Assembly (NCBI GenBank): GCA_045540695.1
Contig: JAZQHR010000123.1
Coordinates: 1-13,785, forward strand
DNA: 13,785 nt
DNA from: JAZQHR01 sp045540695
GTDB lineage: Bacteria; Bacillota; Clostridia; UMGS1810
Direction: 5' to 3'
Shown piece by piece: positions 6,269-13,266 of this stretch; the first letter of the stretch is position 1; the number at the start of each line of letters is the position of its first letter. The position numbers were made by a program, and so were the translations under genes. The notes under the pieces were generated by a model. It searched no databases. It was not told where the DNA came from and saw nothing but the letters and a program-made list of their open reading frames with translations.

Positions 6269-7666
6269 GTGAATAAATCTACACCTATTTACGACGGTAT
6301 AACTGAATATAAATCAAATAAAGTAAGGTCGTTTCACGCACCCGGACATAAGGGAATGTTAAAGTTTGAAGGTATATACGAGCTTGACGTGGTTACTCCC
6401 GAGGGGAGCGGTACTCCGTATTTTATGCGTGGTATGCAGGAGTGTGCCGACTTATTTGGTGCACTTCGCTCGTTTTACATAACAGGCGGTATAAAAAACG
6501 GCATTTACGCTATGCTTAAAACAGTATGCAAAAGCGGAGATAAGATAATAGTAGACAGAAATTGTCAAAGGTATGTGTACGATGCTATTGCATTTTTAGG
6601 ACTCAATCCAGTGTATATAAAGCCGGAGTATATGTATCAGTTTGGCTTTACGGGTGGAATGAGCCCTGATGCGATAAATAAGATAACAAACGAGCATCCC
6701 GATGCCAAGGCGGTGCTTATCACTTCGCCAAACAGCTACGGTGTGATAAGTGACATAAGAAGCATAGCCGAAGTTGTTCATGGCAAGGGAATGATGCTTT
6801 TAAACGATGAAACAAACGGGGCACATCTTAGCTTTTCTAAAAACCTGCCAAATTGCTCGGTAGTAACGGGAGCTGATATTTGTGTGCAGGGGCTGTATAA
6901 GACACTTGGCTCTCTATGCGGTACGGGCGTGATGCACGTATGCTCCGACAGGGTAAATTGTAAGGACCTTCAGGACAATCTAAGTCTTTTTGAACCTGAG
7001 GTAACCTCCGCTACACTTCACGCCGCGGTAGAAAGTGCAGTTGTAAACGCAACGGAATTTGAAAAAAGATACGAAAAGATATTAGACGCTGTAGAGGTGT
7101 CGAGAAATCAGGTTAATTCGGGTGGAAAAATTTATTGGTTTGGCACTGATTTCAACGATAGCTGCGGTATTTACGATATTGACAAGACAAAGATACTTAT
7201 AAACTTTTCAAAGGTTAATTTCACAGGCTTTGAAATAGCTGACATACTTAAAAATGAATATGGTATAGAGGTGGATGTGGCAAACGATAAAAATATCGTT
7301 TGTACAGTTACTCCTTACAATCGCATTTCTGATGTGAAAAAGCTTGAAAAAGCGGTAAGAGCTATTGTAAGAGGTATAAAGTTTGAGCATTCAGAGATAG
7401 TATCGCTTAATACCGAAGCTGAAAATCACGTTGGTATGACACCGCGAGATGCACTTGAAAGCGATATATGCAGAGTAAGCATAGCATTTTCTGAAGGCAG
7501 AATATCGGCAGGGATTATATCAAGAAGCCTTACAGGGCGTATACTTATAGCTCCCGGTGAGGAGATAAGGGCTGAAAATGTTAAGGAAATGTCGGAGTAT
7601 TTGAATAAAGACGAAAAGCTTGACGGTGTGAACGAGGAATACGAGATACTTGTAGTAAAGGCATAA
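6269..7666 (+). CDS. Divergent Orn/Lys/Arg decarboxylase-fold PLP protein
   Basis: A 465-residue fold-type I PLP protein related to YaaO/SpeA-type decarboxylases. It keeps HAPGHKG (23-29), TSPNSYGVISD (152-162), GADICVQG (201-208) and the PLP lysine K211 (family motif STHKTL reads GLYKTL), plus Asp180. Several hallmark residues differ: the family NGST loop reads GGIK (73-76), the PLP-stacking RNxHKS region reads RNCQRYV (97-103) with Gln at His, and DEAHGAH reads DETNGAH (180-186). The usual DDLH-type substrate loop is replaced by a TPEGSGTPYF segment. Cofactor binding is expected, but decarboxylation of ornithine, lysine or arginine cannot be assumed. GTG start at 6269 has GGAGG at 6257-6261, and the previous stop is 15 bases upstream. 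In B. subtilis the related yaaO gene heads the tmk-darA-holB-ricT cluster, matching the position here. Confidence 0.8.
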   Translation: MNKSTPIYDGITEYKSNKVRSFHAPGHKGMLKFEGIYELDVVTPEGSGTPYFMRGMQECADLFGALRSFYITGGIKNGIYAMLKTVCKSGDKIIVDRNCQRYVYDAIAFLGLNPVYIKPEYMYQFGFTGGMSPDAINKITNEHPDAKAVLITSPNSYGVISDIRSIAEVVHGKGMMLLNDETNGAHLSFSKNLPNCSVVTGADICVQGLYKTLGSLCGTGVMHVCSDRVNCKDLQDNLSLFEPEVTSATLHAAVESAVVNATEFEKRYEKILDAVEVSRNQVNSGGKIYWFGTDFNDSCGIYDIDKTKILINFSKVNFTGFEIADILKNEYGIEVDVANDKNIVCTVTPYNRISDVKKLEKAVRAIVRGIKFEHSEIVSLNTEAENHVGMTPRDALESDICRVSIAFSEGRISAGIISRSLTGRILIAPGEEIRAENVKEMSEYLNKDEKLDGVNEEYEILVVKA

Positions 7667-7685
7667 ACGTGGGAGATGTAAAACA

Positions 7686-9053
7686 ATGGTCGAAATCAAG
7701 AAAAACAGCAAGGTTTTAAACGTAACAGAAGGTCCTATGCTTAAGAAAATGATTCTTTTTGCGATACCGATTATGCTATCAAATATACTTCAGCAGGCAT
7801 TTAATACCGCCGATTCGATAGTTGTCGGAAGGTACGCGAGCAGTAACGCCCTTGGCGGAGTAAGTGCTACGTCACCACTTATAACGCTGATTATCAGTCT
7901 TTTTACGGGTCTTACTGTGGGTGCAACTGTTGCTATATCACAAGCGATAGGTGCTAAGGATGAAGAAGGCGCGTCAAGACATGCGCACAACGCTATAGCT
8001 ACTGCGATTATGGGCGGTGTAATAGTTGCTGTAATAGGAAACGTATTTGCAGGACCTGTTCTAAAAATGATGGGTACGCCGGCTGAAATTATAGGTTACT
8101 CAATTAAATATATGAGGATATATTTTGCCGGAGCGCCGTTTTTACTTTTGTACAATTACGGAAGTGCGATACTTCGTTCGGTAGGCGATGTCAAAAAGCC
8201 GTTTTTGTATCTGGCGATAGCAGGTGTTATAAATGTTATACTTAACCTGATATTGGTTTTGGGATTTAATATGGACTCGGCAGGCGTTGCGATAGCTACT
8301 GTTGTATCAAATGCGGTGGCATCTACACTGGTACTGTTCAGGCTTATTCATTCAACGCATTGTTGTCATATTGACATAAAGCGCATACGAATATACATAA
8401 ATGAATTTAAAAAGATAATAGTTCTCGGTCTTCCGTCAGGTATCCAGACATCGCTTTTCAGTGGTTCGAACGTGCTGATGCAGTCGTCCATCAACAGTTT
8501 TGGTGCTGCGGTAGTTGCCGGAAACGGAGCTTCTGCTGCAGTTGAAGCGTACGTAAGCTTTATATCAGCCGGTTTTGGCCAGGCGGCTATGACGTTTGCA
8601 GGGCAGAATGTCGGCGCGAAAAAATTTGAAAGATTGAAAATCGTTCTTATGCAAGCTATATCGTGCGCTGTATTATTAGATTTTTTTGTCGCTATACTTA
8701 TTGTACCTGCGAGAGAAGATATAATCAGAATTTTTATACCTGGTGATATCGATGCGATAAAGGCTGGTGCGTACAGACTAATGCTTATAGCAGGATTTCA
8801 TTTTATTGCTTCACATATGACTATTACATCGAACTGTATAAGCGGAATGGGAAAATCTATAAGATCTATGATAGTGGCTGTGTTCGGTGTATGTATATTC
8901 AGAATAATATGTCTGGCGACAGTTTTTGCAAAATATCACACCATAAATGTTTTGTATGCTATATACCCGGTAAGCTGGGCAATAACGGCGTGTATGCATA
9001 TTATAATGTTTACATATCTTTATAAAAAAGCGGTGAAAACGAGAACCATTTAA
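7686..9053 (+). CDS. MATE-family multidrug or metabolite exporter
   Basis: A 455-residue integral membrane protein with about twelve hydrophobic helices in two homologous halves, typical of MATE cation/drug antiporters. Family features include the N-terminal TEGPMLKKMILFAIPIML opening, DSIVVGRYASSNALGGVSATSP after helix 1, AISQAIGAKDEEGA in the first half, and the second-half equivalents LPSGIQTSLFSGSNVLMQ and FAGQNVGAKKFERL. Such proteins use sodium or proton gradients to export organic cations, but substrates cannot be predicted from sequence. Start ATG 7686 follows GGGAG (7671-7675). It lies 19 bases after the decarboxylase-like gene and occupies the place held by tmk in related clusters. 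No hairpin terminator is visible after it. Confidence 0.9.
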   Translation: MVEIKKNSKVLNVTEGPMLKKMILFAIPIMLSNILQQAFNTADSIVVGRYASSNALGGVSATSPLITLIISLFTGLTVGATVAISQAIGAKDEEGASRHAHNAIATAIMGGVIVAVIGNVFAGPVLKMMGTPAEIIGYSIKYMRIYFAGAPFLLLYNYGSAILRSVGDVKKPFLYLAIAGVINVILNLILVLGFNMDSAGVAIATVVSNAVASTLVLFRLIHSTHCCHIDIKRIRIYINEFKKIIVLGLPSGIQTSLFSGSNVLMQSSINSFGAAVVAGNGASAAVEAYVSFISAGFGQAAMTFAGQNVGAKKFERLKIVLMQAISCAVLLDFFVAILIVPAREDIIRIFIPGDIDAIKAGAYRLMLIAGFHFIASHMTITSNCISGMGKSIRSMIVAVFGVCIFRIICLATVFAKYHTINVLYAIYPVSWAITACMHIIMFTYLYKKAVKTRTI

Positions 9054-9059
9054 TCATTC

Positions 9060-9088
9060 TTGATTTTTTTGTGCTGGTATGATAAAAT
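9060..9088 (+). promoter_or_regulatory. Promoter of the darA-holB-ricT operon
   Basis: TTGATT (9060-9065), a 17-base spacer and TAAAAT (9083-9088) preceded by TGA, an extended -10. The predicted start near 9095 gives a leader of about 80 bases. The leader contains a small hairpin, GCTGAA (9141-9146) with TTCAGC (9152-9157), just ahead of the ribosome site GGGAG (9162-9166). Confidence 0.6.
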
Positions 9089-9176
9089 ATAAACGAAGAA
9101 AAGTTTTAAAAAATTTTTCAATTAAAAATAAATTAGTTGTGCTGAATTTATTTCAGCTGAAGGGAGCGAAGTTTTT

Positions 9177-9503
9177 ATGAAATTAGTATTGGCAATTATT
9201 AACGATGATGACGGCAGCAAGGTCCTTTCGTCACTTAACAAGGCTGGTTACAGTGCTACAAAGCTTGCTACAACAGGCGGTTTCTTAAAAACAGGTAATA
9301 TGACACTCCTTATCGGTGTAGACGATGATAAGGTTTCTGCGGTTATTGATATTATAAGAGAAAAGAGCCACAAGAGAAAACAGATTGTTACTTCTCCTAT
9401 GCCTGTTGGCGCTGCAGGAGGTTTTTCTCCATATCCGCTAGAGGTTGAAGTTGGTGGAGCTACTATATTTGTAGTAGATGTTGACCATTTTGAGAAGGTT
9501 TGA
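9177..9503 (+). CDS. darA: Cyclic-di-AMP receptor, PII-like protein DarA
   Basis: A 108-residue PII-like protein (DUF970 family) that binds cyclic-di-AMP in B. subtilis, Staphylococcus (PstA) and Listeria. Highly conserved family segments are KLATTGGFLKTGN (29-41), the LLIGVDDDKV strand (44-53), and YPLEVEVGGATIFV near the C-terminus, matching B. subtilis YaaQ/DarA closely. The short B-loop and long T-loop layout (about 65-85, with KRKQIVTSPMPVG) fits the family. The trimeric protein is expected in the cytoplasm; its downstream target is not settled in any species. It is the first gene of the unit with holB and ricT, and the holB start follows its stop by three bases. ATG 9177 has GGGAG about 10 bases upstream. 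Confidence 0.95.
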   Translation: MKLVLAIINDDDGSKVLSSLNKAGYSATKLATTGGFLKTGNMTLLIGVDDDKVSAVIDIIREKSHKRKQIVTSPMPVGAAGGFSPYPLEVEVGGATIFVVDVDHFEKV

Positions 9504-9506
9504 TGT

Positions 9507-10466
9507 ATGATACTTGGAAGGCAGAGACTTCTTGGTAATCTTGAAAATATATGTAAGTCCGGCAGATGCGGGCATTTGTATATATTTGAAGGAGAAAGAG
9601 GTATAGGCAAAAGCACTATAGCTATGCATTTTGCCAAGTCTTTAATATGTGATACTGCATCGGGATGCAATGAGTGCGATTCGTGCAAGTCTTTTGACAG
9701 ACTTGCACACCCCGATGTTATTTTGGTGTCGGAAACAGAAAAGGCTGAGATAGGCGTTGACACTGCAAGAAAGCTTATAAAAGAGGTGTATTTAAAGCCT
9801 CAGCTTTCAAAGAAAAGAGTGTTTATTATAAAAAACGCTGAAAAGCTTGGAAGAAGTGCACAAAATGCACTTTTGAAAATTATCGAAGAACCACCCGAGT
9901 ATGCAGTGTTTATACTGCTTTCGGAAAACTCGGCAATGCTTTTAAATACTATTTTATCAAGAGGAGTGCGTATTACCATTCCTCCGCTTGATAAGGAAAG
10001 CTTAAGGGAAATAATAGGGGACAACCTTGGTGACAAGGCGGATTTTTACCTTTCATACTGTGGCGGTAATCCGGGAAAGCTTATAGAGATAATGTCCGAC
10101 GAAGATTTTTACAGTATGCGTGAGTGCGTTCTTGACGGGTTAAAGTATCTTTTGACAGACGAGTATGGCATATATAAAATATGCGACATTTTTGAAAAAT
10201 ACAAGGATAAAAAATCTATCCTCTTTAGTATAACTGAGTCGTTTTTCAGGGATATATTATTGCTTAAAATGAAAAACGGCAAATATATAATTAACTTGGA
10301 CAAAAATGAACTTTTAAATAAATATGCAAATAAAGTGCCCGAGGCTGCGTGCCTTGAGGTGATTGGAATAATAGAGAAAACGAATAACAATATGGGTAAG
10401 TATGGAAACTATTCACTTATGATACAGACTATGCTCATAGAGTGTTGGGAGGCAATAAATGGTTGA
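9507..10466 (+). CDS. holB: DNA polymerase III delta-prime subunit
   Basis: A 319-residue AAA+ clamp-loader subunit that with delta and tau/gamma loads the beta sliding clamp during replication. Walker A is GERGIGKST (29-37). The four-cysteine zinc module is C48, C54, C57 and C60. The region VFIIKNAEKL (105-114) is the degenerate Walker B typical of delta-prime. SAQNALLKIIEEPP (117-130) is the most recognisable clamp-loader motif. The arginine-finger SRC motif reads S151-R-G: the arginine is kept and the cysteine is glycine. Length is typical of Firmicutes HolB (about 320-330). ATG 9507 is preceded by GAGAAGG (9492-9498) inside the end of darA, and the gene's stop overlaps the ricT start by 8 bases, so the three genes are tightly coupled. 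The yaaR gene found between darA and holB in Bacillus is missing. Confidence 0.93.
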   Translation: MILGRQRLLGNLENICKSGRCGHLYIFEGERGIGKSTIAMHFAKSLICDTASGCNECDSCKSFDRLAHPDVILVSETEKAEIGVDTARKLIKEVYLKPQLSKKRVFIIKNAEKLGRSAQNALLKIIEEPPEYAVFILLSENSAMLLNTILSRGVRITIPPLDKESLREIIGDNLGDKADFYLSYCGGNPGKLIEIMSDEDFYSMRECVLDGLKYLLTDEYGIYKICDIFEKYKDKKSILFSITESFFRDILLLKMKNGKYIINLDKNELLNKYANKVPEAACLEVIGIIEKTNNNMGKYGNYSLMIQTMLIECWEAING

Positions 10467-11325
10467 AGTAGTAGGCGTACGCTTTAAAAAGGTAGGCAAG
10501 ATATATTATTTTGATGCAGGCGAGCTTGATGTGAAGATTGGTGACAATGTCATAGTTGAAACAGCCAGAGGCATAGAGTTTGGCATGGTTGCACTTGAAA
10601 AACGTATGGCACCTGAGGAAGAAATAGTAGCCCCGCTAAAAAAAATATTGAGAATTGCTACCGATGAAGATAAGAAAAACGTTGAAGAAAATAAAAAGAG
10701 AGAAAAGGAAGCTTTCGCAAAATGCGTTGAGGTTATAAAAAAGCATAACCTTGAAATGAAGCTTATAGACGTTGAATATACATTTGATTATAACAAGATA
10801 TTGTTTTACTTTACTGCCGATGGCAGAATAGACTTTAGAGAACTGGTAAGAGATTTAGCAGGAATATTCAAAACAAGAATTGAACTTCGCCAGATAGGTG
10901 TCCGTGACGAAGCTAAAATGGTTGGCGGACTTGGTATATGCGGAAGAACGCTATGCTGTAATACACACCTTGGTGAGTTTGAGCCGGTAAGCATTAAGAT
11001 GGCAAAGGAACAAAACCTTTCGCTTAATCCTACAAAGATTTCTGGTACCTGCGGAAGACTTATGTGCTGCCTTAAAAATGAGCAGGAAGCTTACGAGGCA
11101 CTTAACAAAAGCACTCCAAACGTTGGAGCGTTTGTATCTACTCCTGACGGCAAGGGTACAGTTGTAGCTGTTAACCTTTTAAAAGGTATAGTGTCGGTTG
11201 TTGTGGATAACGACGGCGAAAAGATTTCAAATGATTATAAGACATCAGAGCTTAAGATAATTAAAAATGCCCACGTGAAGGTGGACGAAAAAGAGCTTGA
11301 ATCACTAAAAGATTTAGAAGATTAA
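10459..11325 (+). CDS. ricT: PSP1-domain protein RicT (YaaT)
   Basis: A 288-residue PSP1 family protein. In B. subtilis RicT joins RicA and RicF in a complex carrying [4Fe-4S] clusters, which affects RNase Y-dependent RNA maturation, sporulation, competence and biofilm formation. The cysteine clusters are intact: GICGRTLCC (C161, C166, C167) and GTCGRLMCC (C198, C203, C204). RGIEFGMV (37-44) and the FTADGRIDFRELVRDLA stretch (118-134) are standard PSP1 motifs. The charged helix 68-86 is rich in Lys and Glu. The gene overlaps the end of holB, with GGGAGG (10447-10452) six bases upstream of ATG 10459. Length matches the family. RicA and RicF are encoded elsewhere, as usual. Confidence 0.94.
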   Translation: MVEVVGVRFKKVGKIYYFDAGELDVKIGDNVIVETARGIEFGMVALEKRMAPEEEIVAPLKKILRIATDEDKKNVEENKKREKEAFAKCVEVIKKHNLEMKLIDVEYTFDYNKILFYFTADGRIDFRELVRDLAGIFKTRIELRQIGVRDEAKMVGGLGICGRTLCCNTHLGEFEPVSIKMAKEQNLSLNPTKISGTCGRLMCCLKNEQEAYEALNKSTPNVGAFVSTPDGKGTVVAVNLLKGIVSVVVDNDGEKISNDYKTSELKIIKNAHVKVDEKELESLKDLED

Positions 11326-11340
11326 GTGCTTAATACAACA

Positions 11341-11366
11341 AAAAGCCCTCCCTGTGTAAGGGAGGG
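11341..11366 (-). terminator. Intrinsic terminator for mtaB, formed by the repeat's left end
   Basis: Read leftward, CCCTCCCT, loop TACAC, AGGGAGGG is followed by CTTTTTG, a standard rho-independent terminator for transcription arriving from mtaB. Confidence 0.6.
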
Positions 11367-11444
11367 TGGCTTTTGTGAAACAAAAGACGGGAGGGTTGTT
11401 TTTATATAAAACGTCAACCCCTCAGATAAAACTACGTTTTATCA

Positions 11445-11471
11445 GCTCCCCTTACACAGGGGAGCCTTTTT
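11445..11471 (+). terminator. Intrinsic terminator for ricT, formed by the repeat's right end
   Basis: GCTCCCCT and AGGGGAGC form an 8-bp GC-rich stem with loop TACAC, followed by CTTTTT. It is the best rightward terminator after ricT. The left-end hairpin, extended by AAAAGCC/GGCTTTT (11342-11374), is a second rightward candidate. Confidence 0.7.
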
Positions 11472-11509
11472 GTTGTTGAGTATATATAATATACATTGAA
11501 CTGTTTTAG

Positions 11510-11531
11510 GGAACGCCCTACGTGGCGATCC
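11510..11531. repeat. Short GC-rich hairpin abutting the mtaB stop
   Basis: GGAACGCC (11510-11517) and GGCGATCC (11524-11531) form an 8-position stem with one A-A mismatch and a 6-base loop. It is GC-rich in an otherwise AT-rich gap and ends one base before the mtaB stop codon. It may be a fragment of another dispersed repeat or an extra stabilising hairpin. Confidence 0.4.
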
Positions 11532-11532
11532 A

Positions 11533-12828
11533 TTACGCTATCTTGCCTATAGCGTACTCGTCATTTGCATCAGTTATAATGCAATCAACATACGCGTGCG
11601 ATATATCGGCATCCGACTTCACGTGCACCTTTATATAATTTGACGTAGTGCCCTCGTATACGCCTTTTTCTATTTCGCGTTCAAATAGCACGGTTACCTT
11701 TTTGCCGATAAATGTTTTAAGGTATGCTTCTCCGCATTTTTTAGCCGCTTCTATGAGAATTCTTGCACGTTCTTCCCTTATATGCTTTGGCACCTGGTCG
11801 GGCATAGCATCAGCTTTTGTCCCTTTTCTGTTTGAGTATGGGAATATATGTGCCTCGGCAAATGATATATCATTTAAAAAATCAAGCGTGGTATTAAATT
11901 CTTCCTCATTTTCCCCGGGGAAACCGGATATAATATCGGTAGTAATGGAAGGATTATCATAGTACTTGCGAAGAAGAATAACTGAGTTTTTATATTCATC
12001 ACACGAATATTTCCTGTTCATTCGCTTTAACGTTTCGTCGCATCCGCTTTGGAGTGATATGTGAAAATGGTCGCACACCTTTGGAAGAGCGGATATTTTC
12101 CTTATAAATTCCTCGGTAAGAAGTCGCGGTTCTACACTGCCCAAACGAACACGTTTAATGCCTGAAATATCGCATACCGCTTTTATGGCATCTAAAAGTG
12201 TTACTGTTTTTAAATCACGTCCGTACGATGCCAAGTGTATTCCAGTTAAGACAATTTCCGAAAATCCTTTTTCGGCTAGCGACGTAACCTCGCATACTAT
12301 ATCGGAAATGCTTCTGCTTCTAACAGGACCTCGTGCGTAAGGTATAATACAGTAAGAGCAGAACTCTGTGCATCCGTCCTCTATTTTAACATAAGCTCTC
12401 GTTCTTCCGCTCATGTTTTCAAGACTGATGCCTTCGTAATCTCTTGTTTTCATTATATCGTAAACTGCGGATATGTTTTGACTATTTTTAAGATAATCCT
12501 CTACCATATCAACTATTTTTATTCTGTCCTTGGTGCCAAGCACAATGTTCACGCCCGGAATATTTTTTACGTCATCGGGAGATACTTGTGAGTAGCATCC
12601 AACGACAGCTATGATGGCATTTTCATTTAACTTTTTTGCACGCCTTATCATCTTGCGCGACTTTTTATCGCCTGTGCCTGTAACAGTGCAGGTGTTTATA
12701 ACGTAAATGTCACATATATCGTTAAAGTCGGCTATAAGGTAACCTTTTTTTTCGAAAAGCTCACCCATAGCTTCGGTTTCGTATTGGTTTACCTTGCAAC
12801 CCAGTGTGCAAAATCCTACTTTGTACAT
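11533..12828 (-). CDS. mtaB: tRNA threonylcarbamoyladenosine methylthiotransferase MtaB
   Basis: A 431-residue radical-SAM methylthiotransferase that converts t6A to ms2t6A at position 37 of ANN-decoding tRNAs. The N-terminal UPF0004 domain carries the auxiliary cluster cysteines C11 (TLGCKVNQYE), C47 (NTCTVT) and C78 (VVGCYSQ). The radical-SAM motif is C153-x3-C157-x2-C160, followed by YARGPVRSR. SLQSGCDETLKRMNRKY and FPGENEEEF are further family motifs, and the C-terminal 60 residues form the TRAM RNA-binding domain. The LGCKVNQYE and NTCTVTGTGDKKSR segments favour MtaB over MiaB or RimO. Length matches the family. The start ATG at 12828 follows AAGGAG (complement of 12837-12842). It is transcribed leftward from its own promoter towards ricT. 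Confidence 0.95.
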   Translation of the reverse strand: MYKVGFCTLGCKVNQYETEAMGELFEKKGYLIADFNDICDIYVINTCTVTGTGDKKSRKMIRRAKKLNENAIIAVVGCYSQVSPDDVKNIPGVNIVLGTKDRIKIVDMVEDYLKNSQNISAVYDIMKTRDYEGISLENMSGRTRAYVKIEDGCTEFCSYCIIPYARGPVRSRSISDIVCEVTSLAEKGFSEIVLTGIHLASYGRDLKTVTLLDAIKAVCDISGIKRVRLGSVEPRLLTEEFIRKISALPKVCDHFHISLQSGCDETLKRMNRKYSCDEYKNSVILLRKYYDNPSITTDIISGFPGENEEEFNTTLDFLNDISFAEAHIFPYSNRKGTKADAMPDQVPKHIREERARILIEAAKKCGEAYLKTFIGKKVTVLFEREIEKGVYEGTTSNYIKVHVKSDADISHAYVDCIITDANDEYAIGKIA

Positions 12829-12858
12829 ACAGTTTGCTCCTTAAGTGAATATATTTTT

Positions 12859-12886
12859 ATTATACACTATTTTTGAAAATTATCAA
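12859..12886 (-). promoter_or_regulatory. Sigma-A promoter of mtaB
   Basis: On the minus strand TTGATA (complement of 12881-12886), a 16-base spacer, and perfect TATAAT (complement of 12859-12864). The leader is short, with AAGGAG close to the 5' end. Confidence 0.65.
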
Positions 12887-12892
12887 TAATAA

Positions 12893-12921
12893 TTGACAAA
12901 TTCAGGGTAAAGATGTATTAT
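12893..12921 (+). promoter_or_regulatory. Sigma-A promoter of the HPr-like gene
   Basis: Perfect TTGACA (12893-12898), a 17-base spacer and TATTAT (12916-12921). The predicted start near 12928 lies downstream of the GTG at 12926 that would otherwise extend the reading frame, which supports ATG 12971 as the true start. The -35 boxes of this and the mtaB promoter are only 6 bases apart, back to back. Confidence 0.75.
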
Positions 12922-12970
12922 ATAGGTGTACGAAAAAGTACTAACTTTATTTAATCGGAGGTATAAAATT

Positions 12971-13198
12971 ATGAAAACATTTAACATTATGCTAAGCTCT
13001 ATCAACGATGTAAAGAATTTTGTAAATATCGTAAATAAATATGATTTCGATGTTGATTTGACTTCTGACAGATATGTAGTAGATGCAAAATCAATCATGG
13101 GAATTTTCTCACTTGACCTAACAAAAGCTATAAAGGTTGAAATTCACAGTGATGACTGTGCTGTATTGGAAGGCGAACTTGCTCCTTTCAAAATCTGA
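12971..13198 (+). CDS. HPr-like protein lacking the phosphorylatable histidine
   Basis: A 75-residue protein with the HPr fold of the sugar phosphotransferase system. The best match is AKSIMGIFSLDL (39-50), which aligns with KSIMGVMSL around Ser46 of B. subtilis HPr, so Ser41 is the equivalent of the HPr-kinase site. KYDFDVDL (23-30) also matches. The active-site segment GIHARP around His15 is replaced by SINDVK (10-15) with no histidine, so phosphotransfer from Enzyme I is not expected. This resembles Crh of Bacillus, which keeps Ser46 but has lost His15, and a regulatory role is plausible. It is 10-13 residues shorter than HPr at the C-terminus. GGAGGT (12957-12962) precedes ATG 12971. The gene is monocistronic with a terminator directly after it. 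Confidence 0.82.
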   Translation: MKTFNIMLSSINDVKNFVNIVNKYDFDVDLTSDRYVVDAKSIMGIFSLDLTKAIKVEIHSDDCAVLEGELAPFKI

Positions 13199-13213
13199 GT
13201 TTAAACCATAACG

Positions 13214-13238
13214 GCGGCATAGGTTTATGCCGCTTTTT
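13214..13238 (+). terminator. Intrinsic terminator of the HPr-like gene
   Basis: GCGGCATA (13214-13221) and TATGCCGC (13226-13233) form a perfect 8-bp stem with loop GGTT, followed by five T residues. Confidence 0.9.
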
Positions 13239-13266
13239 ACTTTTTTGGAAACAGGGAGAATGACAG

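Larger units (their letters stand above)
11335..11476. repeat. 142-bp palindromic repeat element with paired terminal hairpins
   Basis: A non-coding element filling the gap between convergent ricT and mtaB. The ends 11335-11366 and 11445-11476 are inverted repeats, 26 of 32 matching. Each end folds into its own hairpin: CCCTCCCT/AGGGAGGG (11346-11353, 11359-11366) and GCTCCCCT/AGGGGAGC (11445-11452, 11458-11465), both with 5-base loops. All six mismatches between the ends form three compensated base pairs. Inner hairpins are CTTTTGT/ACAAAAG (11370-11386) and GATAAAAC/GTTTTATC (11425-11443). A further inverted pair, GGGTTG (11393-11398) and CAACCC (11415-11420), encloses a central TTTTATATAAAA palindrome. 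It resembles, from memory, dispersed CTCCC...GGGAG repeats of gut Clostridia, possibly a MITE or REP-like sequence. No target-site duplication is evident. Confidence 0.7.

Noticed and set aside
9141..9157. A riboswitch in the darA leader
   Set aside because: Only a 6-bp hairpin is visible in about 80 bases, with no recognisable aptamer core or terminator.
9248..9763. A 171-codon minus-strand reading frame opposite darA and holB
   Set aside because: It runs antisense across two well-supported coupled genes, has no recognisable domain, and is rich in Ser and Pro as expected of a shadow frame.
11335..11476. An insertion sequence or transposase gene
   Set aside because: The element is 142 bp and holds no coding frame; no transposase or target-site duplication is visible, so only a non-autonomous repeat can be claimed.
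12926..12970. A longer HPr-like protein starting at GTG 12926
   Set aside because: The GTG lies at or before the predicted transcript start and has no ribosome site; ATG 12971 has GGAGGT and aligns with the HPr N-terminus.
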